64,000 bases of DNA from an uncultured Marinomonas sp. (GCA_947493575.1 CANLRQ010000006.1:1-64000); one strand, 5' to 3'. Shown: positions 14,310-23,465, counted from the first letter of the stretch. The notes: generated from the letters alone by a model not told the origin. Numbers and translations: made by a program.

Positions 14310-14843
14310 CTAATTGGAAAATTGAGCAAAATCTGCTTTGTCTATCTGGTAGACGAAAGACTCAGAAAATTCATATTCATCACAATTATGACCTGCACCA
14401 ATTCGATCTATAACCAAAAAATCCGATGTTTCATCCAGTGCAATTAGAGGATGGTGCCAAGTACCACATGCATAATTCACGCCTTGTGATGCAGATGCCC
14501 AAAAAACTCTTATATTATTAATATCGGGAGAATGCTCATCCAAAGAGGGGGCAACCACCACCAGATAAGGTCTTTGGTTCAATGGCATAAATGCTTGTGA
14601 CCCCAAAGGGTGACGTTCTAACATACTAATTCTCAAAGGAAAGACACGAGCATCACCACGAAAAATGCTGATACCTGCTCTTGCAATCTGGTTTTCTGAA
14701 TTTGATACAATGTCAACCTGTGCCAGATCATGAAAACGAGATGTGGTTCCATTATTAATCAGGTAGTTAGTAGTTGCGCTTTGAGTATCAATCACATCAC
14801 CATATAATTGGAAACTTTCAGGTGTTAATCGATCAATCTGCAT
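14310..14843 (-). CDS. allA: Ureidoglycolate lyase
   Basis: 177 residues of the AllA cupin family, cleaving ureidoglycolate to glyoxylate and urea. Recognisable blocks are LTPESFQLYGDVIDTQ, FRGDARVFPLRISMLERHPLGSQAFMPL and the metal/substrate loop CGTWHHPLIALDE, with GAGHNCDEYEF near the end. The start MQIDR at 14843 has GGAG seven bases upstream; the alternative ATG six bases earlier is too close to that site. It is in an operon with alc (40 bp upstream) and puuD. Confidence 0.95.
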   Translation of the reverse strand: MQIDRLTPESFQLYGDVIDTQSATTNYLINNGTTSRFHDLAQVDIVSNSENQIARAGISIFRGDARVFPLRISMLERHPLGSQAFMPLNQRPYLVVVAPSLDEHSPDINNIRVFWASASQGVNYACGTWHHPLIALDETSDFLVIDRIGAGHNCDEYEFSESFVYQIDKADFAQFSN

Positions 14844-14883
14844 GTACATTCTCCACTTTATTTATTGCAAACCCTACAAACAA

Positions 14884-15876
14884 TTACTCAAAAACAGGTT
14901 TTCCAAACAAACGTAATCGGCTTATACCGCCATCAGGAAAAATATTTAAACGCACATGTGTGACTTTACCCACTGAGAGCACTTCTTCACTAAAAGCATG
15001 TTCATGATCAGCTTGTAAGAACTGTTTAGGAAGCAGCTCTTTCCAATAAAGACTTTGAGCTGCCAAACTTGAATCTGGTAACCCGTCAAGGTTAGCGTAT
15101 TGAATAGAACATGCGTGTGGGAAATTACCTTTAAAATACGCAGTATCTACGACAACAGAATTAATCTCACCTGCGTGTCCCAAAGCCATAATCACCCAGT
15201 CGTTACCCGGTTCTCTGCGGCGTCGAGTTTCCCAACCATCTCCCATATTAAGACCTTTTCCAGGAAGATTTAAATTTTGGATTGTCCCATAGTGCTCATC
15301 ATTGGCTTCAATCGCTCGGCCTCCATGCTCCAGTGCCAGTAAATCAACATTCGTTGTACTTTTAAATGATTGCCAATTAATGTTCGGCTCGCCATAAACA
15401 CGTAACCGTGCAACACCACCATCAGGGTAAATAGTTAATTTCACATGGCTAAAAACCTGTTGGCTTTGAACCTCTACAAGGTGCTGCTTATCACCTTCCA
15501 ACGCAACAGTGTCTGTAATATCAACCCACTCAGTATTTTCATCTACTTCTCCTTCTGAATAACAAGCTTGAACTAAAGCTGCTGGAGGATAATTTCCTGT
15601 GAAATGTCGAGTATCTATATCCAATACATTAATTCGTCCAGACACGCCTAACTTAACAATACAAAAATCATACCCTTCGGACCTTTTACGACGAGATTCC
15701 CAGCCATCCATCCATTTACCATGGTCATCGTATTTTCCTTCAATAAAAACCGCATCATGATCTTGTAACATGCGCTCTTTAGGTGCGAAAAAGTCATCAC
15801 TTGCATAAACAGCTTTGGCACCTAATCTTTCTGAAGCCAAATTAACACCGTACCAGTTCGAAGATTTACTAGACAT
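14884..15876 (-). CDS. alc: Allantoicase
   Basis: 330 residues in two tandem allantoicase (jelly-roll) repeats. Each carries the WESRRKRxxGxDxxIVKLG-like block: GWESRRKRSEGYDFCIVKLG near 65 and GWETRRRREPGNDWVIMALG near 220. Each is followed by D-T-xx-F-x-GN-P and a PDGGxxRLRxxGxP motif (IYPDGGVARLRVYGEP, IFPDGGISRLRLFGKP). It hydrolyses allantoate to ureidoglycolate and urea. The start MSSKSSN has AAGGAG. It is the first gene of the alc-allA-puuD operon and is divergent from the RpiR regulator, with a palindromic operator candidate between them. Confidence 0.96.
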   Translation of the reverse strand: MSSKSSNWYGVNLASERLGAKAVYASDDFFAPKERMLQDHDAVFIEGKYDDHGKWMDGWESRRKRSEGYDFCIVKLGVSGRINVLDIDTRHFTGNYPPAALVQACYSEGEVDENTEWVDITDTVALEGDKQHLVEVQSQQVFSHVKLTIYPDGGVARLRVYGEPNINWQSFKSTTNVDLLALEHGGRAIEANDEHYGTIQNLNLPGKGLNMGDGWETRRRREPGNDWVIMALGHAGEINSVVVDTAYFKGNFPHACSIQYANLDGLPDSSLAAQSLYWKELLPKQFLQADHEHAFSEEVLSVGKVTHVRLNIFPDGGISRLRLFGKPVFE

Positions 15877-15945
15877 GGACACTCCTTGAAAATACAAAAA
15901 AATAAAACAGTTTTAACAAAACAATAATTTCACATTAAAACAAAA

Positions 15946-15959
15946 GAAACAATTGTTTC
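15946..15959. promoter_or_regulatory. Palindrome GAAACAATTGTTTC, candidate RpiR operator
   Basis: A perfect 14-bp palindrome in the 207-bp intergenic region between alc and the RpiR-type gene. RpiR-family regulators usually bind such short inverted repeats next to their own gene. GAAACAATG occurs again at the regulator's start codon as a half-site. Confidence 0.5.
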
Positions 15960-16083
15960 AAATGGATTGTTGCAATATTCCTACTCTTTTCAAAACAATT
16001 TGCAATCAATCAAAGTTATCCTTCCAAGAATCACTTTTTTCCGTCATTATTCTCTAAACTTTGTCTATGAAATCAATGAAACA

Positions 16084-16971
16084 ATGCAAGACCAATCAAT
16101 AGAACAACGAATTAAAGAAATTTACGAGAAGCTTTCTCCAACACAACAGAAATTAGCCACCTGCATCCTTAATCATCAAGGAGACATTGCGACTTATTCT
16201 GCTACAGAATTATCAAAACTTGCAGGCGTGTCAAAATCTGCGGTAACTCGCTTATTACAAAGACTGGGCTATAAAGATTTTGGAGAAGTGAAAAAACAAG
16301 TCCGAACAGCAAGACGCTGGGGAGCGCCTGTTGCTCAGAAAATGCCAGAAGGGCAAACACTGTCAACACTCTTTCAAGACCATGTGAAATGCGATCAGAA
16401 TAATATTCAAACGACTCTCGAATCCATCCATCCCGAACATTACAAAACGGCTATTAGATGGATCAGCCAAGCTCAAAAAGTCTATATCATTGGTTACCGC
16501 AACAATTACGCATTAGGGCTTCATCTGCGCCAACAATTAACACAGTGTCGTTCGAATATCACGCTACTGCCCATTCCTGGCCAAACACTTGGGGAAGAAA
16601 TTGCTTCCTTTACGTCTGAGGACATTGTTATTGTAATGGGCATTCGTCGCCGTCCCTCATGGCTGAAGAACTTAATGGGCACAATAAAAATGAAAGGCGT
16701 ACGTTTGGTCTATATTACTGACCATGCTGATGTTGCTCCTAGCGAAATCAGCGACTTGCATTTTCCATGCGCTGTTCGAGGTGTATCTGCATTTGATTCC
16801 TATGCCAGTGTTATGACGCTTATTAGCATGATTGCAAATAGTGTTTATCAAGAGTCTTATAATGACTCCCACGCTCGTATTCAAAATATTGAATCCACTT
16901 ATCAAACACTGAACGAACTGGATATGGCAGCTTTAACAAACGGCGCGTCCTTAGACGATATTGATGACTAG
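16084..16971 (+). CDS. RpiR/MurR-family transcriptional regulator of purine catabolism
   Basis: 295 residues. The N-terminal RpiR helix-turn-helix (residues 1-80: LSPTQQKLATCILNHQGDIATYSATELSKLAGVSKSAVTRLLQRLGYKDFGEVKKQV) is followed by a SIS sugar-isomerase-like domain (about 120-260: AQKVYIIGYRNNYALGLHLRQQL, EDIVIVMGIRRRPSWL, VRLVYITDHADVAPS). The SIS domain probably senses a purine catabolite rather than a sugar phosphate. It is divergent from alc-allA-puuD, which it likely controls. I start at MQDQSIEQ although no strong Shine-Dalgarno is visible; the frame stays open to 15967. Confidence 0.9.
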   Translation: MQDQSIEQRIKEIYEKLSPTQQKLATCILNHQGDIATYSATELSKLAGVSKSAVTRLLQRLGYKDFGEVKKQVRTARRWGAPVAQKMPEGQTLSTLFQDHVKCDQNNIQTTLESIHPEHYKTAIRWISQAQKVYIIGYRNNYALGLHLRQQLTQCRSNITLLPIPGQTLGEEIASFTSEDIVIVMGIRRRPSWLKNLMGTIKMKGVRLVYITDHADVAPSEISDLHFPCAVRGVSAFDSYASVMTLISMIANSVYQESYNDSHARIQNIESTYQTLNELDMAALTNGASLDDIDD

Positions 16972-17053
16972 CTTCTTAGATGAGCAGCCTCAATACGTTT
17001 TATTCCTTTGCTTTACAAAAATAGCACTAACGTTATCACTTTAAATTAACATA

Positions 17054-17151
17054 GAGACCTTTGTACGAAGTCATGAACGATGATAAAACGAGGCAAAAGC
17101 AGTCTGTTTTTAACAAAGTACTAACAAGCGCAGTAGTCGTACAAAGGTCTC
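17054..17151 (+). mobile_element. MITE-like element, copy 2 (short form, compensated end change)
   Basis: 98 bp from GAGACCTTTGTACGA to TCGTACAAAGGTCTC. It lacks the roughly 40-bp inner section of long copies. Position 11 of the left end is T instead of C, and the right end carries the matching A, so pairing is kept. A 61-codon ORF through it is only repeat translation. Confidence 0.9.
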
Positions 17152-17261
17152 AACGTAATGATTATTACCCATTATATGATGATGAACTTATTGTTTATCG
17201 ATACAGAATTTACCGAACTTTTAATATTAAACTATCACGCATCTAAACATCAGGAATAACA

Positions 17262-18536
17262 ATGCACTCAATTACTCTTGGCCCCCTAACTTCTGCTAAT
17301 GGTGAAATTCAGATTCCAGGATCAAAAAGTCTATCCAATAGAATTTTATTGCTAGCCGCTTTAGCAAAAGGCTCTACTAAAATCACCAACTTATTAGAGA
17401 GTGATGATATTCGTCACATGTTAAATGCCCTAACCTCTCTTGGCATCAAGTACACACTAGAAGATTCAAACACCTGCATTGTTGAAGGCAATGGCGGCCC
17501 ATTTAGCGCCCAGCAAGCCGATCTTTTCCTAGGTAATGCTGGTACAGCTATGCGCCCTTTAACCGCAGCCCTGTGCTTAGGTAATGGGGAGTTCCGTTTG
17601 CATGGCGAGCCAAGAATGCATGAGAGGCCAATTGGAGATCTCGTTGAATCTCTTAAGACTCTAGGGGTTGATGTAGAATATCAAGAGAACGATGGCTACC
17701 CTCCATTACTTATTAAAGCGAATGGGCTTGCTGGTGGTGAAGTCTCGATAAAAGGCAACATCTCTAGCCAATTCCTAACGGCTATTTTAATGTCTGCTCC
17801 ACTTGCCCAATCAGACCTTACCATTCACGTTGAAGGTGAACTGGTTTCTAAACCTTATATTGATATCACGTTACACGCCATGAAGCAGTTCGGTGTAGTG
17901 GTTGAGAATAATAACTATCAGTCTTTTGTGGTCAAAGGACAGCAAACATATCAAAGCCCTGGTGAAATTATGGTCGAGGGCGACGCATCCTCTGCGTCAT
18001 ATTTCCTTGCAGCTGCGGCTATTGCGGGCGGTAAGATCAAGGTTCATGGCGTTGGCTCTGACAGTGTTCAGGGAGACGTAAAATTTGCGGAAGTATTATC
18101 CGCTATGGGAGCAAAAATCACCTATGGACCAACATGGATTGAATCTGAAAGAGATCAACTAAATGGTGTTGATTTAGATATGAACCATATTCCAGATGCC
18201 GCCATGACAATTGCTACAACAGCCTTGTTTGCTAAAGGCCCGACTCGTATTCGTAATATTTACAACTGGCGAGTAAAAGAAACAGACCGTCTAGCCGCTA
18301 TGGCAACAGAGTTGAAAAAGCTTGGCGCAACAGTCGAAGAAGGTGAAGATTACATTTACGTAGAACCATTAGCAGATGTGCAACATGCGGCGATTGATAC
18401 TTATGACGATCACCGTATCGCTATGTGCTTTTCATTAGTCGCCTTCTCTAACTCTCAAGTGACTATCAATGATCCAAGTTGCACATCCAAAACATTCCCC
18501 ACGTATTTTGATTTGTTTGCAGAGGTTTCATCTTAA
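17262..18536 (+). CDS. aroA: 3-phosphoshikimate 1-carboxyvinyltransferase (EPSP synthase)
   Basis: 424 residues, class I type. It joins shikimate-3-phosphate and PEP in the shikimate pathway. Signatures are [16 protein letters not shown] near 20, [17 protein letters not shown] near 88-104 (the LGNAGTA block) and [37 protein letters not shown] near 340 holds the R-K-E-T-D-R motif, and [12 protein letters not shown] is near the end. [10 protein letters not shown] matches glyphosate-sensitive enzymes. AGGAATAAC precedes the ATG. It stands alone here between a MITE and a convergent gene. Confidence 0.97.
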   Translation: MHSITLGPLTSANGEIQIPGSKSLSNRILLLAALAKGSTKITNLLESDDIRHMLNALTSLGIKYTLEDSNTCIVEGNGGPFSAQQADLFLGNAGTAMRPLTAALCLGNGEFRLHGEPRMHERPIGDLVESLKTLGVDVEYQENDGYPPLLIKANGLAGGEVSIKGNISSQFLTAILMSAPLAQSDLTIHVEGELVSKPYIDITLHAMKQFGVVVENNNYQSFVVKGQQTYQSPGEIMVEGDASSASYFLAAAAIAGGKIKVHGVGSDSVQGDVKFAEVLSAMGAKITYGPTWIESERDQLNGVDLDMNHIPDAAMTIATTALFAKGPTRIRNIYNWRVKETDRLAAMATELKKLGATVEEGEDYIYVEPLADVQHAAIDTYDDHRIAMCFSLVAFSNSQVTINDPSCTSKTFPTYFDLFAEVSS

Positions 18537-18560
18537 ACAACAACCTTTAGAGATAAAAAA

Positions 18561-18586
18561 AACCCCAACTTGAAAAAGTTGGGGTT
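18561..18586 (-). terminator. Rho-independent terminator between aroA and the Spy-like gene
   Basis: An 11-bp perfect stem AACCCCAACTT / AAGTTGGGGTT with a GAAA loop. On the minus strand it is followed by eight Ts, so it ends the Spy-like transcript. On the plus strand it has no U-tract but may still help end aroA. Confidence 0.85.
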
Positions 18587-18662
18587 AACGAGGTTTGTAA
18601 AGGGGCTAGTTTAAACAAACTCAATAGGACTGGGATAACTAGGGAAAGTGCGAATAAGTCTA

Positions 18663-19031
18663 CTAACCCTTATCTTCCATCTTATCCTTCATGTCTTTCA
18701 TATTTTTACCGTACTTGCCATGTTTACCACGGTGCTTTTTCATTTTTTGAAGCTTTTCAATTTGCTCTGGCGTTAACAATGCTTCCAACTCAGTTTTATG
18801 AGATTCACGTAGCGCTTTCATTTCTGTTGAGTTTTTATCCAACAATGTTTTCACTTCGGCTTTAGTCGCATCGTCTAACTCCAGCACATGCGCCAAACGG
18901 TCAGCCATTTTTGACGAATCGTGCATGCCTTTATTTTTATGACCATCTGCCATAGCATTGCTTGCTAAAGAGGCCGTGATTAAGGCGGTAAAACCAACTA
19001 CACTCATTAAACCCATTTTTTTCGTATTCAT
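18663..19031 (-). CDS. Spy/CpxP-like periplasmic protein
   Basis: 122 residues: a signal peptide (MNTKKMGLMSVVGFTALITA, cleavage about AMA-DG) and a short helical, very charged mature protein. ALLTPEQIEKLQKMKKHRGKHGK carries an LTPEQ motif as in Spy/CpxP envelope-stress chaperones. A first LxLxxxTK-like half (VLELDDATKAEVKTLLDK) corresponds to the first such motif in degenerate form. The His/Lys/Met-rich tail could bind metal. It probably protects periplasmic proteins. No CpxR gene is nearby. It ends at the strong terminator at 18561-18586. Confidence 0.75.
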   Translation of the reverse strand: MNTKKMGLMSVVGFTALITASLASNAMADGHKNKGMHDSSKMADRLAHVLELDDATKAEVKTLLDKNSTEMKALRESHKTELEALLTPEQIEKLQKMKKHRGKHGKYGKNMKDMKDKMEDKG

Positions 19032-19185
19032 AATGATCTCCTGTTGATGTCTTTGTCACTCACTTTGATGTCTTCATTATGAACCGATTAATTGTCATTG
19101 TGTGTCAAACTCGGGTAACCACTAGGTAAAGCTTGTCAGGTGTCTGTCAACAGGTTGAGTTTCTTGCAAAGAAAAGGGCTCAAGT

Positions 19186-19293
19186 TTATGCATTATACGC
19201 TTTGCCCCAATCTTTCCAGATGACCTCTAAGCCATGAGATTGAATCAATTTGGCTATATCCGCAACTGAACGCTCATCAGAGAATAACCTCAT
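19186..19293 (-). CDS. Small ORF (35 aa) coupled to the DUF1289 gene
   Basis: A 36-codon frame, MRLFSDERSVADIAKLIQSHGLEVIWKDWGKAYNA in two parts here: MRLFSDERSVADIAK and LIQSHGLEVIWKDWGKAYNA. It starts 3 bases after the DUF1289 stop codon (TAA TGA ATG). The amphipathic, acidic-aromatic composition looks protein-like rather than random. The close spacing suggests translational coupling. No family was recognised, and it may be a remnant of a longer gene. Confidence 0.45.
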   Translation of the reverse strand: MRLFSDERSVADIAKLIQSHGLEVIWKDWGKAYNA

Positions 19294-19296
19294 TCA

Positions 19297-19494
19297 TTAT
19301 TCGTTATAAAAAGGGCTGTTTTTTTCTCTTATTTTTACTTTTTTTAAAATTTCTTTTTGCTCTTCCACGCTTGCCCTACCCCACTTGGTGATTTCAAGCC
19401 CGGTTCTAAAGCAACCAATACACACATCGTCATCATCCAAGCTACAGACATTGGTACAGGGAGAAGCAATTGTTTCTTTATTTTGCGTATTCAT
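19297..19494 (-). CDS. DUF1289 cysteine-rich small protein
   Basis: 65 residues with the DUF1289 pattern: SPCTNVCSLDDDDVCIGCFRTGLEITKW, four cysteines in a CxxxC...CxxC arrangement likely binding zinc or an Fe-S cluster, then W-x5-EEQKEIL. The function is unknown; members are often found next to oxidoreductase or shikimate genes. The start is the ATG of MNTQNK; a GTG three codons upstream (19503) is an alternative. Confidence 0.85.
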   Translation of the reverse strand: MNTQNKETIASPCTNVCSLDDDDVCIGCFRTGLEITKWGRASVEEQKEILKKVKIREKNSPFYNE

Positions 19495-19546
19495 TTCACA
19501 CACCTAAAACAGTTAAAATAATGTATCAAAAATTACGCTATTCTAA

Positions 19547-20305
19547 CTACATTTGCTTAAAGAGGTAGGTATTATTTCGGCTAACAGGAAGTGTTTTATT
19601 TAACCCCTTTAATACCAAGCAGTATCTGCCTTGTTCATCTTTACTTACCTGACTAATTTTAGCAACTTGTACAATCACAGCTCTGTGTATACGCCAAAAA
19701 CGATCTGGGTGTAATTCAACGGTTAACTGTTTAATGGACTTTTTGATCAAGTATTCTGCATCATGTGTTACAACTGTTGTGTATTTGTCTTCTGAAATAA
19801 AACAATAAATGTCTTCCACATTAATCACTAGAATACGATCACCGATAGAAACATTAATCCAAGCTAAATACTTATTGGTGATCGTTTCATTAGGAAACCA
19901 ACGATTTATTTGATCAGCATCCAATTCGTATTTGATTTCTGTTTTATTTTGTTTAATAAGTCTTTCAATACACGATTGTAAACGAGATTCTTCAACGGGT
20001 TTTAATAGGTAATCAATGGCTTCTTGTGCAAACGCTTCAATCGCATGTTCGTCATAAGCAGTAATAAAAACTAGGTTTCCTTTAAAGCCCTGATTTCTCA
20101 TTTCTTTAGCGGTATCTAAACCACTGATCCCTGGCATTTTAATATCCATAAAGACTGTATGAATTTCGACTTCTTGAATGATTTTAAGAGCGTCCATTCC
20201 TGAACCTGCTGTAACAATATGGTCCACTTCTTCCCATAATTCATTTAGCAATTTTTGCATATGAAAACGCAGTAAGGGCTCATCATCAACAACCAATACA
20301 TTCAT
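19547..20305 (-). CDS. LytR/AlgR-type response regulator (REC-LytTR)
   Basis: 252 residues. The receiver domain (1-120) starts MNVLVVDDEPLLRFHMQKLL with the acidic pair DD at 7-8, a phospho-acceptor in VFMDIKMPGISGLDTA (D near 56) and K in LLKPVEES. The LytTR DNA-binding domain (about 145-252) has IEDIYCFISEDKYTTVVT, HPDRFWRIHRAVIVQVAKI and RYCLVLKGLNKTLPVSRNNTYLFKQ. GGGAG precedes the ATG. It overlaps the kinase gene by 4 bp, so the two are co-translated. A possible target is the adjacent MipA-like porin gene. Confidence 0.93.
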   Translation of the reverse strand: MNVLVVDDEPLLRFHMQKLLNELWEEVDHIVTAGSGMDALKIIQEVEIHTVFMDIKMPGISGLDTAKEMRNQGFKGNLVFITAYDEHAIEAFAQEAIDYLLKPVEESRLQSCIERLIKQNKTEIKYELDADQINRWFPNETITNKYLAWINVSIGDRILVINVEDIYCFISEDKYTTVVTHDAEYLIKKSIKQLTVELHPDRFWRIHRAVIVQVAKISQVSKDEQGRYCLVLKGLNKTLPVSRNNTYLFKQM

Positions 20306-21399
20306 ACTAAGTCTCCCACATTCGCTTGTTTTGGCCACATTAAGGTCACATCACAACTCAACCCATTTTGTTCATCATTCTTATGCAGTGTAAGACTGGC
20401 TTCATCACCATAAAGAAGATGTAACCTTTGCCTAATATTATTCATAGCAATTCCATTGCCTTTTGCATTCTTATTGCCTCCTTTAGCTTGTAGAATTGGC
20501 CATCCATCTTCCTGATAAATGCCGCCTTCATTTCGAATACAAACAATAATATGAGATGAGTCACTAGAGATTTTCACCTTTAAGACTCCCCCTTTAATGC
20601 TGGGTTCTAACCCATGCAGAATCGCATTTTCCACTAACGGCTGAATAGTAAAAGGGGCGCATTCAGCATCTTCTAACTCTTGATCAATGGAGAAGTTGTA
20701 TTCTAGTCGATCTCCCATCCTGACCTTTTGAATCGCCAAATATGCTTTAACTGTTTCTAATTCGTCCTTCATACAAATAATTTGTTTTTGAGCTTTGGTC
20801 ATGGAAGCTCTTAACAGATCGGTTAGGTTATCTGTCATTTTCTTTGCTGCATCAGGCTCTATATCTATCAATACCCGAATATTTGCCAAAGTATTAAATA
20901 AGAAATGAGGCTCCATTTGAGACTGCAAAATTTTATAATTCGACTCAGCAAGCTTTTTTTCCTGTAAGAGCGTTTTCACTTTTTGCTCTTGTAGCTCTTT
21001 ATCCTTACGATTTAAACGATGGGTGGTATAAAAAATATAAGTAATTAAAACACTAAATAACACTCGAAAAACCACATCGGAAAATGAAGCGGCCATTATA
21101 TTATCGATACTGCCATAAGCTCGATAAAGTAAGTGGCTCACTCCAATGATGGTTCCGATTGCATAGCCCAGTAAAGTAATTGCTGTTGCACTGAGTGCAT
21201 CATAAAAAAAGAAAGAACCTAGTCTAATAGAGAAAATGCAACCGGCACCAAACACCAAAGATATCTGCAATGAAAGCCAAAATTCACCGCCACCGCTCCA
21301 CCAAATAACAACCGCAATGGCGTAGCAAATTAAAATCGTGTGTAGGACATCTTTTGCCAGACTGCATTTATCAAAAGTGCGTGTTTTTTCTTCGGTCAT
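20302..21399 (-). CDS. LytS/YehU-type sensor histidine kinase
   Basis: 365 residues. An N-terminal membrane part has five to six helices (DVLHTILICYAIAVVIW, FWLSLQISLVFGAGCIFSI, ATAITLLGYAIGTIIGVSHLLY, VVFRVLFSVLITYIFYTTH), then a coiled linker. The His_kinase domain is of the PF06580 type with the phospho-histidine in QSQMEPHFLFNTLANI (near 186), followed by an HATPase with PFTIQPLVENAILHGLEP (N box) and GNGIAMNNIRQRL (G box). The signal is unknown. The start MTEEKTR is chosen over an upstream TTG. It is paired with the LytTR regulator downstream. Confidence 0.92.
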   Translation of the reverse strand: MTEEKTRTFDKCSLAKDVLHTILICYAIAVVIWWSGGGEFWLSLQISLVFGAGCIFSIRLGSFFFYDALSATAITLLGYAIGTIIGVSHLLYRAYGSIDNIMAASFSDVVFRVLFSVLITYIFYTTHRLNRKDKELQEQKVKTLLQEKKLAESNYKILQSQMEPHFLFNTLANIRVLIDIEPDAAKKMTDNLTDLLRASMTKAQKQIICMKDELETVKAYLAIQKVRMGDRLEYNFSIDQELEDAECAPFTIQPLVENAILHGLEPSIKGGVLKVKISSDSSHIIVCIRNEGGIYQEDGWPILQAKGGNKNAKGNGIAMNNIRQRLHLLYGDEASLTLHKNDEQNGLSCDVTLMWPKQANVGDLV

Positions 21400-21487
21400 A
21401 CTATTTTTCCGTAAAGAGTAGTCATTCAAATTCGCCAGTCACTAGCCATTAGCATTTATAAATGGTTTTTTCTATAATCAACAGGCT

Positions 21488-22240
21488 TTAGAAATCATAC
21501 ACTGCACCAAACACGACAGTCCAAACATTGTCTTTTTTTACAATAGAGCTGTCTGTAATGCCCGAGCCAAGGTATTGCCATCCCACATTAGTAAAGGTAC
21601 TCCAGTTTTCAGTTAAACTGTAAATATGAGTGACAGCGAGCTTAGCGGTTAAACTTTCTTTACCTTTGTAGGCTGCAATATTTGCTGTAGCTTCACTTGC
21701 ATTCACGCCATAATAGTAATCAACTAATTCTTCAGATTGTAGAGTTAAAGACACACTAGGAATAACCAAGCCGTTCAATGCCATCATGTTTTTAGAGTAT
21801 TCCACTCCAATTTCATAACCATTATGGGTATCCGAAACATCACCTGTTGCAGACAATGAAATATCTCCATCTTCTACGGAGAACATCCATTTGGCCGTCA
21901 TTTCAATGGCACTGTCTCTTTTATCAAAGTGCTTTAAGATTTTATTATCACTGCGGTCAAACGAAGATCTTCGTTGATTTATTCCTGCACTAATAGAGTG
22001 GGAATCATCAATATCATAAGTCGCAGTCAAACCATCTTTGTCTAACTTAAACATGCCGTACTCAAACTCTCCATAAGGTACCAGCAGTAACTCATTATCT
22101 TCCCCAATAACATAGTCTTGAGAACCAATGACAGCAGCCCCTAGTTTATAAGAAAACTCACCAGCAAATGCAGGTGAACATAGGATTGTCGTCATGACAC
22201 CTCCTAATACTATTTGCTTTACTTTATTAATACCGATCAT
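21488..22240 (-). CDS. MipA/OmpV-family outer membrane protein
   Basis: 250 residues: a signal peptide (MIGINKVKQIVLGGVMTTILCSPAFA-GE) and a beta-barrel rich in alternating strands, ending in the outer-membrane signature VVFGAVYDF with a terminal Phe. EFSYKLGAAVIGSQDYVIGEDNELLLVPYGEFEYGMF is the MipA/OmpV N-terminal block. The family includes a murein-hydrolase scaffold and porin-like proteins. AAGGGG precedes the ATG. Located 89 bp upstream of the two-component genes in the same direction, it may be in one transcript with them. Confidence 0.85.
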   Translation of the reverse strand: MIGINKVKQIVLGGVMTTILCSPAFAGEFSYKLGAAVIGSQDYVIGEDNELLLVPYGEFEYGMFKLDKDGLTATYDIDDSHSISAGINQRRSSFDRSDNKILKHFDKRDSAIEMTAKWMFSVEDGDISLSATGDVSDTHNGYEIGVEYSKNMMALNGLVIPSVSLTLQSEELVDYYYGVNASEATANIAAYKGKESLTAKLAVTHIYSLTENWSTFTNVGWQYLGSGITDSSIVKKDNVWTVVFGAVYDF

Positions 22241-22288
22241 TTTATACCCCTTAAAACCTTCATTTCTATCCCATTGAGTTTGTATCAT

Positions 22289-22603
22289 AGGGCAAACGTG
22301 ATAGGGGTTTACTTAAAATCGACAAAATGCTCAATCAGCAATTAATTGGCTATTGTAAAGAATAGAAGGTTTGACTTACTGGTTTCATTCATTTGACAAG
22401 GCAAAACTCCCTATCCTTATTATGAGATAGTGTTTTTCGAGATACCTTTTCACGACTACTATGATTACTAATATTTTGTTAGAAACAACTCAAAACATTC
22501 ATTTTTAGCACATAAATTCCATTTTTTTGCCTGCTTTGACCTCGCTTTATCATCACTAGCAACTTTGTGTACAAATTTCTAGACATGCCTGAAGAATCAC
22601 TTT
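22289..22603. other. Intergenic region with a decayed MITE
   Basis: 315 bp between the MipA-like gene and murI. Apart from the degenerate MITE at 22439-22584 I see no gene or clear regulatory motif. Confidence 0.6.
22439..22584 (-). mobile_element. MITE-like element, degenerate copy 3
   Basis: Reverse-orientation copy recognised by GAGATACCTTTTCACGACTA at one end, TTTGTTAGAAACAACTCAAAA and TTGCCTGCTTTGACCTCGCTTT inside, and ATCATCACTAGCAACTTTGTG at the other. Many substitutions mark it as old. Confidence 0.65.
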
Positions 22604-23380
22604 TTACGTTAGAGAAATACATTCAACTGCAATATTTGTAGAAGGAACGGGAGCGGTTGAAAAGTATTGGGGGAGATGAGGCTCTCGTAAAGAGGGAACT
22701 GGATTTAGTGTGTCAAACGAATCATCTTTCATCAAATAAAATGCTCGCTCCGCAATTGCCGCACCTGAGTCAACTAGCAGAATCTGATCTCCTAATACCG
22801 TTTGAATTTCCTTTTTCAAAAACGGGAAATGAGTGCACCCTAGGACCAAACAGTCAACATTACTATGAATGGACAATTTCTGTAATTCATCTCTCACTTT
22901 TGCAATAGAAATAGAGCCCTTCCAAAATTTTTCTTCAGCTAAATGCACTAACGCAGTTGAGCCATATAAATAGACCGATTTATTTAAGGCGTATTGTTGA
23001 ATAAGCGTGTTTGTATAACTGCTTTCAACAGTGGCAGGGGTAGCTAGAAGACCTATATTCTTTTTACTGATAATACACGCAGGTTTAATTGCGGGGACAA
23101 CACCCACAATTGGAATATGTGTGCTATTCCTTAACATATCCAATCCTTGTGTGCTGGCGGTATTACAAGCTACAACAATCAAGTCTATTCTAGGTACTCG
23201 TTGGATAGCTGCTTTCAGAGTGCCCAATAAACGTTGATGTAAATCAGTTAAGGATAACTTGCCATATGGCATATAGAGGTTATCCATAAAGTAGAAATAA
23301 TGGGCATGTGGGAGCTTTTTTTGTATATGCTCTAAAACACTGGTACCACCAATCCCTGAATCAAAGACAACAATATTCAT
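22604..23380 (-). CDS. murI: Glutamate racemase
   Basis: 258 residues; it makes D-glutamate for peptidoglycan. The motifs are VVFDSGIGGTSVL near 5-17 with the substrate-binding DSGIGG, the catalytic Cys in VVACNTAST near 70, and the second catalytic Cys-His in LGCTHFPFLK near 182. The final barrel block is LLVDSGAAIAER. The start is ATG 23380 (MNIVVF); a TTG two codons earlier is possible. It is separated from nadE upstream by a strong terminator, so it has its own promoter. Confidence 0.94.
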   Translation of the reverse strand: MNIVVFDSGIGGTSVLEHIQKKLPHAHYFYFMDNLYMPYGKLSLTDLHQRLLGTLKAAIQRVPRIDLIVVACNTASTQGLDMLRNSTHIPIVGVVPAIKPACIISKKNIGLLATPATVESSYTNTLIQQYALNKSVYLYGSTALVHLAEEKFWKGSISIAKVRDELQKLSIHSNVDCLVLGCTHFPFLKKEIQTVLGDQILLVDSGAAIAERAFYLMKDDSFDTLNPVPSLREPHLPQYFSTAPVPSTNIAVECISLT

Positions 23381-23410
23381 TTTCAAAAAGCTCTAATGTA
23401 CCCATAAAAA

Positions 23411-23450
23411 AACACAGCATATTAGTCTAATTTGACTAATATGCTGTGTT
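23411..23450 (-). terminator. Rho-independent terminator after nadE
   Basis: A 17-bp perfect stem AACACAGCATATTAGTC / GACTAATATGCTGTGTT, followed on the minus strand by a run of seven Ts. It lies 16 bases after the nadE stop codon. Confidence 0.92.
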
Positions 23451-23465
23451 GTAAGCAAACCGCTA

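Noticed and set aside
17061..17246. A 61-codon open frame downstream of the RpiR gene
   Set aside because: It runs through the MITE at 17054-17151 and similar frames occur in other MITE copies; no ribosome binding site.
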